Positions 11,464-24,018 of a stretch of 64,000 nucleotides of DNA are shown here, piece by piece. The notes beneath the pieces were generated by a model. It had not been told where the DNA came from. It saw only the letters and a program-made list of their open reading frames with translations, and searched no databases. The DNA lies in NCBI GenBank assembly GCA_023053545.1, contig JAKZAN010000142.1, positions 16,162-80,161 of the forward strand, read 5' to 3'. Within the stretch, counting starts at the first letter, position 1. Each line of letters starts with the position of its first letter. The translations under genes and the position numbers were made by a program. This stretch comes from Lepidurus packardi. Taxonomy: Eukaryota > Arthropoda > Branchiopoda > Notostraca > Triopsidae.

Positions 11464-12638
11464 TCATCTTCGATCCATGCCAAGTTATGGACTTTCTTCC
11501 ATTGCTGCGATATAAGGATTCAAGCCCATATTCTTGTCAAAGGAGTTTCGGTTGGTTATTATAAACTCTCGACTCTGCGACACGATTGGATTCCAATTTT
11601 CAGGTTGACTTATTGCTCCTGTAACTGCAGGGGATGCTAAAATCTTGATCTGGGCACTTACTTGGGGTAAAGCCGAGCAGCATGTGCAACCTGACATCTT
11701 AGCTTTTATTTCAAGTTCATAAACACATTTGACCATCCTACCGTCGGTTGAGGGCTGTAAGGGTTTGTTTTCCTTGCGATTTGTCAAACGGATTGAGAGC
11801 CGTTGGGCATTCTGTCCGAGAGAGGCCTCACCAGCCCTTACTCCAGGGAACTGGATTTAAGAGATATTTTCTTTGAACAGCTTTTCGTTGCCTTGGTTAG
11901 AGACGAGAATGACTTTTTTGTAGAGTGCACAATTGATTCGAGTGACATCCAAACGACACTGAAGGTTATCTATTTCGCAAATTATGAAAGCCTAGTCTCC
12001 GGGAAGATACGCGTTTTCTGTAGAGTATGATATTGGGAAGGGAGACTTACTGTCAAAGTAGCAGCGAATGGTTGTCCTGCCCTGATTCAGACAACAACAT
12101 GTTTTGGGTTCCACCGATAGCTCACCATATAATGGCCTCTGAAACTCTCGTAAAGGCTATCTTATTATAAGTTCTTGTTCGTGACTCAGCTGGATGTCTT
12201 TTGAGAGCGAGGTAAGTTCTGCTTTTAAGGTGTACTTAATGTTGCCCTTATAGTTACTTTTCTCCTCAAAAAAGCTGCCGGGCAAGTAATTATTGAGGCG
12301 TATCGAGAAAGGAAAAGCATATTGGCCTTGAGACACTGTGTTACCCTCAAACGGTACCAGGACAAAATAATGGGAGTACAACAGGTTCTATCCCGTGAAG
12401 TGATTGAAGGAATCCTGTTGTTCTTGATTGGCTCTGGGAACTCTCCAACAAGCCAGCTACTTACCTAAGTTTAACCTAGATGAGGAGTATAGTTACCTTC
12501 GATGAACATCGTAAGACGATCAGCCTGGAATGATTGGAGGCAATTTAGGTAGACAACGCCCATAACGATATCTCCTGCTACATAGAAGGGCTGTTCGGTC
12601 CGAATCAGAATATTCCCTTGTGGAGATTTGTTACCCAT
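11464..12638 (-). CDS. Arrestin-domain protein (ARRDC/alpha-arrestin type)
   Basis: About 379 residues from ATG 12638 to TGA 11464-11466 with a small intron (best 12441-12475, 35 nt; nearby acceptors are also possible). The N-terminal arrestin fold is visible as LIRTEQPFYVAGDIVMGVVY, then YAFPFSIRLNNYLPGSF and KYTLKAEL. The C-terminal arrestin domain follows (ENAYLPGDQAFIICEIDN, LYKKVILVSN, KCVYELEIKA). These strand patterns are those of alpha-arrestins, cytosolic adaptors that link membrane cargo to ubiquitin ligases and trafficking; that role is inferred from the family. A PPxY motif is not evident. A Cys cluster (CTCCSAL) sits late in the C-domain. Confidence 0.85.
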
Positions 12639-12715
12639 TATCGCAACGTCAGACAATAGGAGTAAATTGATAAAATTATGATGCTTTTAATAGGATCAGA
12701 CAGTATCAGAATGAT

Positions 12716-14122
12716 TTGGTGAACAGAATACGCACACGATCAAACACACTTCTCAACTTGTAAATTTGTTCAGCGTTCATCTGAGGCTTCCGAAGGTCAC
12801 ATGCTGCACGGAGCCCGACGAAGTATTTCTCCACTTGTTTTACATAGGTTACAGTTGAACAAGTAAGACGTACGAGCTCTTCTATTTACAGATTCTCGAT
12901 GCCTCCTTTATTGATCGCCCCCAATAAACAAATCAAGAAGGATTTGTCGCTTATTTTATTTTTTGAAAGAGCCTCGATCACATCGATCATTTCACCTTGG
13001 GTCAAATCCTTGATAGAGAACAATGCGGCTTCTCCTTCTTCAGTCCGATGTCTTGGGATTAGCTTTTGATTGAAGGATATTGCTTTCTATCGCAACTGAA
13101 CCCAGACTCCGTCCCGAGCTTGCTGAGTTGACAGTATTTTAATTATCATTAGGTATGAGCTTAGATCGAGATTATCGGTCCAATTGAACCTGATTAGTTA
13201 CTCCATCCACTTGATTAGAAAAGATCCCATCTGTTTCTTCGTATCTTCATTAATAGTCTTGTAATGGTAGAGGTTGGAGACTAGAAGAACGTGCTGGGAT
13301 AGGCTGAGTGCGGCTGGCTTGAGGTATGGCTCGTCAGAATCATTATTTAACATGAAAAGTCCTAGTGGACTGCTTGCTTCCAACGCCAAGAGGAGTACTG
13401 CTAAAGGTTTCTCGTTCGACTGGCCTCGTAGAGTCAAATATATGTTTTCAAATACTTTTTCAAATAGATGGCTATTTTCCTGAATTTGATTTTTTGGTAA
13501 TTTTTCAAACAATGAGAATGCAGCCATAGAGAACACCTCGACATTTTCTGCACTTCCTTACCATATTGAAGCTTGTTCCAACCATGGTAGGAGCTTCGAG
13601 GCTTCGTAGAGTTCAGCCAGACACAGTAATAACAACTCCAGGTCTTTCAGAGTACGAGGATAGGGGATCTAAGGCTTCACCTCCGGAACATATCCTAAGA
13701 CCTTCTGAAAAAAGAACTGCAACTCAGAGTCTGTCATATTTTCGATATATGGGTAAAGCGCATACAGGATGGATTTGACTTTTTAGGAATCAGCTATTTC
13801 TGAAAGGGAATGTAGTACTCCTGGGATATCTATCTTGGAACTATCTTCCTCGATGTGCAGCATAATTTTCTTGTAAATCTCATCCTGATCATAAGCCCCA
13901 AAGCCCAAATCCAAAGCAGGTGATTTGCGGGTGGTTGTTGAATTCTAAAGTGGATTAAGGGACACTTAGCTCTAGAGTTCTTTGAGGATTCTGGATTTAT
14001 GTTCGCCATAGTGTTAGCGGGTCGAAAATGTGAGGAGGAGTTTACTGCGGTGAGGGGACAGGCAAAGGTTAGTGTTTGCAGGACCAAGTTTAAGGAACTT
14101 GCAGAGAGACCGAAAACAGAGC
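12716..14122 (-). CDS. Predicted mitochondrial helical-repeat protein (FASTK-like?)
   Basis: Single exon of 468 residues from ATG 14122 to TGA 12716-12718. The first ~45 residues (MLCFRSLCKFLKLG, then SPHRSKLLLTFSTR) are rich in Arg/Lys/Ser and lack acidic residues, as expected for a mitochondrial presequence. The rest is almost entirely alpha-helical, in repeated Leu-rich helix pairs (VLHSLSEIADSQKVKSILYA, VIEALSKNKISDKSFLICLL). The second stretch resembles the helical repeats of FAST-kinase/RAP or OPR-type organelle RNA-binding proteins. That assignment is tentative and no RAP domain is obvious. It lies head to tail behind TAM41 and before the arrestin gene. Confidence 0.7.
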
Positions 14123-14240
14123 ATCAAAATAGTATTATTTTTAACAAAATTGATAAGAAAAACAATACATAGCTCTAACTATTTATATTCTTTATTCGGA
14201 CTAGAGTTTGAGTTTTTATCTCACAACCAGAGCATGCCTC

Positions 14241-15125
14241 TCATTTCCTCTTCTTCTTGATTTTCTCCAACGTATAGGTCAGGTTCTTCACCCAACTTGA
14301 AGAAAAACCATGATACATAGCCATTCGCAACGAACTCCTCTGGTTTTTATCCCTCAAATATTCCTACATCCGCTCCTTACTACTTCTCAGATCCATCAAC
14401 ATGTCTCTATTAACCCTCATTCTCATTTCTCCGCTTTATTCTTTCTCTACTCTTAATACTGGTTGAATCTAAGACATCAGTGGTCTGTATAGTCTACAGA
14501 AATTATCGAAGTTGCCCTTTACAATATTGGAGACCTTATGAATGTTTTATACCCCGAGTGAGTACCTCACATCTCCTAAATAGCTGATCGATGAAATTGC
14601 AGTATAGAGTTCGGACTATTTCAGAGTCTACTTGTCATGAAGCACTAGCGCAACCAGCATTGCGTTTTTCAGATTAGCTTTGAACTAATTGGTCAGTAGA
14701 TCTGGTATTTTATTGTAGACGAACCGGACAGGCTTGTGCAGTCTCCCTGCAAAAGTGAGTAAATGCCATTAAGCTAGATCTTTTTTGAACTACGAAGTTG
14801 AGACGACTCCGTACTTGATGGAATGGCCATCAACAATAACATGAGAATTGAAATGGGCAGGAAATATCCAGTTATTGATAGTATTTACGTAAGATGGGCC
14901 CAGAAGAGCAGACAGTCCAGAGTAGTGTTTCGGATTCATTTTGAAGTTCTCCACATGGAAGTGAGCTGTGTCTTGCGTGACAAACAGAAAGTCCACGAGG
15001 TTTTTGAGATGAGGGCTTGGTTTTACAAAATTTTGAGGGAATACTGCAGACCCGTAAGCTATAGCAATATCCATCGGCGGAAACCTTTGGATAAGAAGCG
15101 ATCGGAACACCTCCTTCGAAAACAT
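14241..15125 (-). CDS. TAMM41: Mitochondrial CDP-diacylglycerol synthase TAM41
   Basis: Peripheral inner-membrane enzyme making CDP-diacylglycerol from phosphatidate and CTP for cardiolipin synthesis. 294 residues, near the usual ~315. Family motifs are clear: IAYGSAVFPQ (nucleotidyltransferase GS motif) at ~20-29, the acidic VDFLFVTQD, then HFHVENFKMNPKHYS and VNTINNWIFPAHFN. The mid-protein KYGVVS and WHLLTFAGRLHKPV are also typical. A TGA lies directly upstream of ATG 15125, fixing the start. Three or more glutamines are TAA/TAG. The gene is divergent from DPH6, with only 73 bp between the two start codons. Confidence 0.95.
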
Positions 15126-15198
15126 TCAACTGCTGTTGATAAAGATTAGTAATTTGATCATCAATAATAAATATTCAGCATCTCAATAACTGTTCTAT

Positions 15199-16019
15199 AT
15201 GAAGTTCATCGGTCTTATTAGCGGCGGAAAGGATTCAATTTTCAACATCTTGAAGTGTATCGAAGACGGTCACGAACTAGTTGCCTTGGCCAATCTTTAT
15301 GCTCCCGAGGAAGGATTAGAAACTGATAGTTATATGTATCAAACAGTCGGCACCAATGCTGTTCTCGCTATTGCTGAAGCTATGCAGAAGCCTCTCTTCC
15401 GAAGATGTATTAAGGGAAAGCCCAAAATCAAAACTCTCGAATATGAAGGGTACTCTATTGAAGAGAAAGAAGAAGACGAAGTTGAAGATCTGATGGCCGT
15501 TCTGAAAGAAGCAAAAGGTGTATTTCCTGATTTGTAAGGGGTTTCGTCAGGAGCTATTGGATCTACATATCAAAAGCTTCGTGTTGAAGACGTCTGTAAA
15601 AGGCTTGGAATGCACTCTCTAGCCTATTTATGGAAACGTGAGCAATCCTAATTGCTACAATAAATGATAGACAAAGGCATGGATGCAATTCTGGTGAAGG
15701 TAGCATGTGAAGGACTGTTCGAAAAGCATTTGAGCAAAACTCTGGTGGAACTGCAGCCTTACCTCTAGAAGCTAAAGAGCAAGTTCGGCATGAATGTGTG
15801 TGGCGAGGGCGGAGAGTTCTAATCACTGACTTTGGATTGTCCTCTGTACCAAAAAAAACTAATCATGTAAGCACAATGTTCAGTATCTGATTTGTATTCA
15901 GAAAGTAGTTTGATATAGTATATCACGACACATGCCCAGAGGCGCCTGTGGTTTATCTTAAGATCAACAAGATCGATCTGCATGAAAAACCCATGCAGAC
16001 GCAGCCGGCCTTGCTGTGA
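15199..16019 (+). CDS. DPH6: Diphthine-ammonia ligase
   Basis: ATP-dependent amidation of diphthine to diphthamide on elongation factor 2, the last step of that modification. Intron at 15867-15901 (35 nt); 261 residues. The PP-loop ISGGKDS is at ~7-13. Further landmarks are ALANLYAPE, YMYQTVGTNAV, FPDLQGVSSGAIGSTYQKLR (TAA read as Q), the MDAILVKVACEGL strand and NVCGEGGEFQSLTLDCPL (TAA read as Q). The C-terminus after the intron (YHDTCPEAPVVYLKI) completes the fold. Only the catalytic domain is present; the tandem RidA-like domains found in yeast and plant homologues are absent, as in shorter animal and archaeal forms. Confidence 0.95.
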
Positions 16020-16215
16020 CGAGCAGAACCAACAGAATCATAATTTATTGAGCATGATTCGATTTTGTAGTGTTTTGAACAACCTTTTGTGGCACCATCC
16101 CAAGACCTACTTTTTTAGATGGTTTGGGACGAAGGGAAAGTTAAGTTTGCTGGTCTAGATTCTGATTGTATGAGTTGTTTAATTCTTGCTGAACAGATTT
16201 GTCTGAAGATATTCG

Positions 16216-19200
16216 TCATGGGGATTCACGAAAATCGAACAAATCGTCTTGATATTCTTTTTGAGACTGCCTTTTTGCTTTACCAGGTCTTTGTATATAA
16301 CTGGGAAGTAGCCTGGTTTGCAGTGGGTCTTCAGGTAGTTCATCGATATGTTGAGAGGAGTTTTTATTAGTGAAGCTGAGGCGGGAAGTCGAGTATTTAG
16401 GAATCGATGGCTTAGCCTCCACTGTAGTTGATTCAGTTGTAAGATATCCTGACAGATATCATTAAAAGCGTATAACTTGAGTGTTTCGTCAAGGGCTTAG
16501 GCTATCACTTTACGTGAGGTCTGGAACATTGCAACAATTTCAGAGTGATTCAGCATACCAAGATGTCCGACTCCTTGGTTGAGCTGCGTCAAAAAGTAAT
16601 CTGTTTTGAGCATCAAATTGATGCTTTGAGAAGCCAGTACGTCCTGAACCTGTACATATACCTTGTAGTGGTGCACCAACTCTGAGATACTCAAAGCAGC
16701 AAAGTCATATAACACAGGAAACTCAGTGCCAATCCGTAACAATCGCATTTCAATCCGCAACAGACGCTTCTCGATTTCTACAAACTCAAGAAAGTGTGAT
16801 TCCTTTGCCAGGCCTCGAAACCTGTCGATGCTAATGATGAAATACTGTTAAGAGGAGGGTTTGGTCTGATCCAAAACGAGAGACAACAATTGGACAAACT
16901 TGAGCCATATCTTTTGCTGTTCCATCAGGCTTTCACCTTCTAAGAAGAGACGTAAGTTTTGTTATTGAATCTAGGTTGTATCCCCCAAGATAGCCTTGGA
17001 GTTGGCAGGGCTGAAATATTTGAAGATGTCCTTGTCTAGATGGAAGGTGAGTTGCCGGTTTGTTTTTGATAGATAGACAATGACCGTAAAGTTGCAGTCA
17101 TGGGACATCTTACAAACTGTAAATACACCAAACTTGAAAGTCTACCTCCCAGAGAGTTAGATATATTTGAGTTTAATGGTACATTGGACAATAAATTTGA
17201 CAGTAGCCAGACGACGATTTAGGAAACTGTTGTTACTTAACTAGACCTTCGATTGTGATACTCCCTTGTGTTCCTTCTGGGCGACATTGAACTTATTATA
17301 GAAGAGGTACTTGGGTCTGGACTCTTCGGGCTGCACAATGCTTAAGTAGTAGTAGAGGTAGTCTTTCTCATAACGGAAGAGGCTGCTAATTTGGTTAGCA
17401 ACTTAAAAAAGACTCTCCTTAGCCAACATGCGGGAAAATTGCTCCCCATCTTACCTCGAAGTGTTTTTAATGATGTCTTCACGGGTCGCGATGAACTTAA
17501 TACAGCGAGATTTAGAATACATGGGTACGACTTAGAATTTGTAGAGTCCGCAGCGTATCCTGTAGAGGCTCTTCGACTGGTAACCTGTCAGGCTGAGGGT
17601 ACAAGGACCTAAGTTATTCACCTTCCAAACATACTTTATTTAAGTCCTCCAGAAATAGTTATCCATAAATATCTTGGAACCTTTCGATGACTACTTCTGC
17701 TAGCTGATCAGGTTGAGCTTTACGTACTTATAGAATAGCTATTCACGCCCTTCCAGGAATTCACCAATGCATTACTTGGTTTCCCAGACACCAGCACAAA
17801 ACTTAGGATCTTCAGAAAGGAGGGTTACGGGCCATGTATGACTTTCTTTGTTTAAGCCTTCATATTAAGCAGGGAAAGTCGGTACAGCTGCTGCGTAGGT
17901 ATCTTGGCGCTGACATTCGATGATTGTGTTGTCTCGGCTCTATCCTCTTCGCAAAACGATATTTCGGAACTTGGTTTCGTGATCGGCAGTACGCAACCGT
18001 GGATAGCCTGGTGCAATGTGCGTACTTTCCTTAAGGAGATTGGTGGAGAGTCTTTCATGCGATGGCTGATGATTTTGGGACTGGCAATTAAGAGTCAAAA
18101 ACTCATTGAAAATAGCCCGAATTCTTTATTTTTAACGGAGTCTTTGGGAGTGCGAATCGCAGGAAATGGGAGAAAAATCAACTTTGGGTTCAAATTTTTT
18201 CTTCAATTTCTCAATCTTGGATACCCATGGCTCGGATTTTTGGAAAACGACTCCCACTTGTTTTATTATTTTTTGCTTCCGGCTAGTCAGTCCAACCGAT
18301 AGTTTTTCTGCAAGTTTTCGACTTTTCTAGATGTCTGTAATGCAAGTCCACAACCCTGTCTTTCTTCGATCAGATACGAGGGTATTGCGAATAAAATGGA
18401 TCAGCACCAGCCTCATCTTACGCTCATCTCGAGGACTGTTCAGACCTAGCTGATGAACCAAGGGGTTCGCCGAAACACTGTTCCTGCTGTTGTTGGGATA
18501 TTTCCTTTGTTTGTGCTTCACAACAGATAACCGGATAATGGCTGGGTATTAATTTTGATCCCGACTTGGTTAGCCCAGATCGATGGACTCCTCCAGAAAA
18601 TACTCCCTAAACTGGGCGAACAACCAATCCAAAACTTAGTTACTGTACCGAAGAGGAGGAGCTGCAGGAAGCTGGAAAAAACTTTAAAATCTAGCAGTGT
18701 ATCTCGCTGCAGCATATTTTCGGAAGAATACCTCCAGTCTCAGAATTCTATCACCTGGAATCGTGATCTCCATCTTTTATATCCACTTGCATTGATTATC
18801 CAGCAGCACAGGGCTTTCTTTACTCCTACAAACAAAACTATACGCCTTTTGTCTAAGATCCAACAGTTATTTCGTAATGGATGGTTGCCCGACTTTGTTT
18901 TTGGACGCATTTTACGTAGACTTTACATGAGAATTGACACCATTAGATTCCAACTTGGCTTTACCCGCAATCTTCTCACTCTCCCCTAATGCCTTAGGCC
19001 AATACACTGAAGCCTAACTCTAGCCATAGGATTCATTCTTTTCATTGGATGCTCCGAGAGAAGACAATTAGATTGTTAATTGATAGGAATTAGGTTTGAG
19101 ATGATCCTGTACAAATTATGGAGACTCGGGGAGTAGGTTGTTGGTCTCCTCGGGACGGTGTATTTCTTGATGAGGAAGGCTACTCTTGTCAAGCTTATTT

Positions 19201-20633
19201 GGGATATTCTAGAAGTTTATGGAGCGGCGGGGTATTTGTCTGTCTTGTGGTTGCTGTAGCTCCAAAGTGTTTCGAGAGTTCTTGCTGAGTTGGTTCTGTA
19301 TATATTTAATGTTGACAGGCCCACTTTGGCTGTGAACCAGATTCCTCTTGTGGTTGCTAAAGCTGCTATTATTGGAACCTGCAAAATGGTGCAGAGTTTC
19401 ACCCACAACAGCCCGACATGGACTCCAGAATAGTCCATCTTTCGATTGAGACAAAGATATACGTGAGTTGAGTGGTAGCATGTCGTTGTGGCTGAAACCC
19501 TTACTGTCTCTTGCTTTTAGTGCTGCTCCCAAGTTCATATGGGAACTGGATTTATTCGAGCGAGGACGAGGAAGCAGCCAATCATTGAAATCCAAATCGC
19601 ATGTGTTAAGATCTTAAAAGCTGAGCTCTTTCTCATGAAACGAGTACTCCATAGGTGATTGGACAACTTTATTCTAATGATAACTCTGCAGTTGTGGGGG
19701 AACTAAGGGATATTTAGCTGATGACTTGGGGAGCCGCGTACTGTCTTGAAAGAGTGACAACTTGAAGTTCCTGTTATGGCTAGTGAGTCTCTGTTTAGAG
19801 CTGGGTTTCTGGTTTAGTTTAATTGGTGGAGCATCAGGAAATTAGGTTTGGGTTTTGGTGTAAGTGGAGTTTGGTCGTTTGGGGTGGTTTCTATTGTTAT
19901 CACAAATCTTTGGGTTCTCAGCATATAATTTTTTATGCAGATACAGGATCCTATTGGAAAAATTAGAATTGAGTCTGGTTAGTTTGATTATATCTACAGC
20001 CTTGTTCATTTAGGATGCTTCCTTCTAGATGTCTTTCCTTTGGTTCCACACTCGACTCTTCAGGAAGTGAATTTTGAGTGCTAATGAGCTCTTATCTTCA
20101 TCTGTAGGACATCGTTGCAGCAGTCCTTCAAGTTCCGCCAAAACTTACAGCCCGAGGTCCAGATCTTTCTGATCATCATTGATCAAATTTTTTGCATACA
20201 ATAAGTATAGGATCGATAATCTTGACTTTGTGTGTTTTATGCTTTCGAGCCCTACACGCAGATCTGGGATGGCTTGTCTGGCAAACGACACTAGCTACTA
20301 ATGAAGCTCAGCTTCGTTTAAGAGCTTCGCATATAAGTTCGATAACATTTATTTGATCAGATAGGTTGAGGGTTTAGGTTGACTCACCCGGACAACTTGA
20401 TCATACAGTAACTTGGCTCTATTAATTTTCTGGGCAGTCTCATCTTAGTTCTTTTCGATGAAATCAATCAGGCGCTGGTAGTCTTGGGTTAAGTTTTATT
20501 CAGGATCTTTAGGAGAAGAAAGGTGAAGTTAGGCGTCGCACTAGTGCTGGATGCTGGCGTCAGAAGAGCGTTAAGACTTGTTATTCCTGATATGAGTGGA
20601 GCCAAAAGATGTTTGGTTGTTATGGGCGGACAT
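16216..20633 (-). CDS. 1461-residue orphan protein
   Basis: From ATG 20633 the frame is free of TGA for over 4 kb. A 32-nt intron (16422-16453) near the end switches it to a frame closing at TGA 16216-16218. The N-terminal ~280 residues are helical with TPR-like helix pairs (LIDFIEKNQDETAQKINRAK, LALKIHFLKSRVW). Residues ~280-650 are low-complexity, Ser/Asn/Gln/Pro-rich and probably disordered. The C-terminal ~600 residues look folded: FTVIVYLSKTNRQLTFHLD, ISIDRFRGLAKESHF and a helical bundle (LVHHYKVYVQVQDVL). I considered gamma-tubulin complex and BBSome proteins, but no diagnostic motif holds. Function unknown. It is flanked by DPH6 (convergent) and HSF (same strand). Confidence 0.8.
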
Positions 20634-20808
20634 GTTGTCGAGGTGGCTCCAGGTTTGGAGTGTAAGATTTCGGAAAAATAAGAATAGGCTGGCAGGACCA
20701 AATAAGGAGTCAACTGGAAATCTCTGTTATTTCAACGTCTAATAACCCTCAGTAGAAAAAGTACACAAATATATTACATAATACTACACTGTACATAGGC
20801 GGCGTTTA

Positions 20809-21546
20809 TCATAAAATTAATTTCAACCTACTTTCAAAGCCACCTTCCGGACTCATCTACCTTTCACTCACCTCCACCCTAACCGCGCATTACCTTAACC
20901 CCACGCACTAATACACCAGCGGCAGCACCTTACGCTCCAGCATATAGTATGGATGCTTCCTCAGCAGCTATAGCACTTTGCTCTCGATATCACATTACAA
21001 ATAAAGATTTTCTGACTTGACCTCCTCCACAAGCCCCAGCACCAGCTCAGATAGAGGTTCTTGCTAGATTTAGAGGCCATCTCTTAAGTTCCCCTATAGC
21101 GAGCAAAAACTCCTGTTGTTGTAGTGTAATTACAAGGAACCACTAGATTATTGTTTGGAGGGAGGATTGAAGCTGTCAATAGAGGTCAGACTTTGCCTTG
21201 GGGGATCTTTGGTTGTTTTTTTTACAGTAGCTAGAGTCGGCTTCCGGCCGATATCAGCCATTAGCGCATTCTACTTGCTGAATCCAATGTTGTGGAAACG
21301 GATAATTGAAGACTTGCTTGTGCGAACTTTGTGGAACCCATACATGTTGAGCTGTCTTACAAAACTCGAGAACCTAGAATGCCGGAAATAGTGAGGGAGA
21401 GTCAACTTTTCAAACTTATCGATGTCATAGACTGCGAAGGTGTTTTGATTAGACTCCCATGCGATGACAGGCTGGTTGCGAGGATCAGAAAGGATGTCGG
21501 TGAGCTTAGCAATGAAGGTATGCTGTTTGGAGGAATGTGGGTGCAT
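20809..21546 (-). CDS. HSF: Heat-shock transcription factor
   Basis: Sequence-specific activator of heat-shock genes. Single exon, 245 residues from ATG 21546 to TGA 20809-20811. The winged-helix HSF DNA-binding domain occupies residues ~7-100: FIAKLTDILSDP, VIAWESNQNTFAVYD, then the hallmark FSSFVRQLNMYGFHKV, with RFHNIGFSKQ closing the wing region. The first glutamine after the domain is TAG. The remaining ~140 residues contain hydrophobic heptad-like helices (LSELVLGLVEEV, LQLLRKHPYYMLERKV) that may serve for oligomerisation. Transactivation features are not recognisable. It is short compared with most eukaryotic HSFs. Confidence 0.93.
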
Positions 21547-21862
21547 AGATTTGGTGGGTGGTTGGAGGGTGATAATAATTTTTAGTATTATAGTGGATTG
21601 GCGGACTTTAAAAAGGAGTGTTTAAAATTGGGTGGGTAATTTGGTTAGTTTTGCTAATTATTCTGCTACTTTTTTGAATATAAGAGCTTGTGCGATGGAG
21701 GCTTGCTAAAGATTCACGCCCAACCCTTCTGGAGCACCCACCTCTATTCGTGTTCTTCTTTGCTAAACTTGGCACTATACCCCTATGTTGTCCCTCTTTT
21801 CTCATCACAAAACTAGATAGCCTCAAACAATAACAAACAACAACATGATGCAATCAGGTGCC

Positions 21863-24018
21863 TCAGGAAAGTGTGCGGCCGCTAAGGTTTGCACGAGGCA
21901 GTCGAGAGTTCAGCTGGGAGCCTTCCTCTTGCAGCTTTCTGAGTTCTTCTTCGATGTGCCTGGTTTCCTGTGAGTCCATCTCCACTTTATTCCTACCACA
22001 GCAAATAACGGATGTATACAATGTAATATTTTAATTTCTTACCTAAAGATTTGGTACTCTTTCCTCCATCTATTTTCCAGCTCCAGTATGTTTTAGTACG
22101 CATCGAAAATTCCCAGTTCTGAACTGCGCTCCATCAGCTTCTGTTCTGTGTCCTGACTCTACACTTCTTATTATTGCTCCATGATCGGTCTTTTTAACTA
22201 GTTTCGTAGATCGCCCAGTCCTTACAACCCCAAACAGCCCTCATGTGTTAAGCTTTTTTACTCATAACTCATATTCAAACTCAAGGTCCCAGACTCCAAC
22301 TCCCGATACCAGCGTTTACGTCTCAACTCCTATATGACATTCAAGCGGCTCTCCTCAGGTCTCACAGTAGAGATGATTTCTTCTACGATCGAAGCCACAG
22401 ATTTGCGATGAATATCATTAATAAGAATAAGGGATTCATTGAGATTGTTGGTACAGAGCGTCTTGGGCTCGGTGCGATCGGTGAGAGGTAGTTTGAACTC
22501 GTATTCATTAGCACTTACGACCTTATTGTCTCGGCTGGCTGTGGCTTCTTCGGAGTCCTGCCTGAGACGGTTATTCTCCTGCTCCAACTCGAAGATCCTG
22601 TCATTGAGAGAGTCCACAAGTCTACGAAGTTCGCTGATCTCATCATTTTGCTTGCAAACAAACTCCTTTTCGCAGTCTAATTCAAACTCTAGGATTTTGA
22701 TTTTTTATTCTAGATCGTCGCCTATGACGCTAGCAGAACCACTCACGCTCTACTACTGGCTCCTGGGTTTAGGAAGAGGCGGTAATGACTTCTTTTTATT
22801 AAGCACAGGTAGATTGGCCTTCATCTCTTCGAGGATGTATGTTTCGTAGCCTTTGACCCTCTTTTCCAGTTCAGAGTTGTCTTATAAAACACGATCCAGT
22901 TGCAACTGAAGTTCAGCGACTGTCTTCTATCTGTTTACTATTGCTCGATTGCGTATCTTTTTGGCAATCATTCCAAAACGTAGAGTGGACATAGTTTCTT
23001 GAATGTTTGTCGGGTGGGGAGAACACGTTATAATTAGAGAGGTCTTTGAGTTACCCCCCAGTGACTACTGCAGCAATCTTGTCAACTTCGATTAGCGATA
23101 GGGCACATGGTTGGCCTTGCCGTCCTTACTCTCCGTGAGACACTTTATCACTTTAGAGAGTGTAGCGAGGCTAGAGTTGATTTTGTTAGCCTCATTAAGG
23201 GCTTTACCTTCGACCCCAGTCTTGTTAATTTTTTCTGATCCAGCTAGATCGACGATGTAGAGTTTGCCGTACTTCGAAGACATGTTTTCTGTATTGTTTT
23301 GGTATATGGTGATTGCGAAAATCAGGTGAGACCGAGACGAGCGATCATTCATATTAGTATGAGCTACCACCCGATTCCTATTGCTAATTTGGAAGAGTGT
23401 TACAAGTTCCGATTCATGGTTGATTATTTTTTCGCTAAGGTCTTCAACGTAAATTCCCTTCTTGTGATGGGATCTAATCTTGAGATCGGTCTTGGTGGTG
23501 TCGAGCAAGTCTCGGATTTTTTCGAGGTACAGTTCCATAGCGGATACCTTCAGCCTGATTTCGATGTGAGGAGGAGCGTACTTGATGGCGTTAAAAACTT
23601 GTTCGATCTCAAAATAGTCATCATCAATTTCAAATTAGTCTAGCTAAACAAAAAAGAGTTGTACCACACGCGGGATAATGCCTTTTTCTGACTCCTCCAG
23701 CCCAGGCCCTAATATTGTGTGAGTCTTGCCTGAAGAAGTTTGTCCATAGGCGAAGATGGTGCCGTTAAACCCTTCCAGGACACTAGATACGACAGGCCTC
23801 GCAGCAGCCTGGTAGACGTGGGCTTGTGTAGCATCACAATCAAGTATCTCGTCGAAGACGTATTTATTATTCTCAAAGTCCTTGTAGGTTTTGATGAGGA
23901 GGGTGGAATTAGTGAGTTTCTGGAAGACGGGAGAGGGTAGGGAGTCAGATTCACGGGTGGTGAATGGCTTGAATCTGCAGCATACAGTGATGTTTGCTTC
24001 GGAAACCTTAGTGTCCAT
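21863..24018 (-). CDS. Kinesin heavy chain, kinesin-1-like
   Basis: Plus-end microtubule motor of 701 residues with the motor domain at the N-terminus (~8-340). Nucleotide motifs: P-loop GQTSSGKT at 92-99, switch I NDRSSRSH, switch II VDLAGSE. VPYRQSKLTRLLQQSLGG and STLRFGMIAKKIRNRA lead into a kinesin-1-type neck. The tail is coiled coil (ELQLQLDRVLQDN, RIFELEQENNRLRQ). A 50-nt intron (21993-22042) lies near the 3' end, and TGA 21863-21865 closes the gene. It lacks an obvious kinesin light-chain-binding region and is shorter than animal kinesin-1 (~960), so the subfamily is an inference from the motor and neck. The stretch between FFV and EIRLKVS holds a divergent insertion and might hide a small intron. 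Confidence 0.93.

Noticed and set aside
17391-18989. Several long plus-strand frames (for example 17904-18302 and 18555-18989)
   Set aside because: They are antisense to the 1461-residue orphan, whose frame is longer and supported by intron phase.
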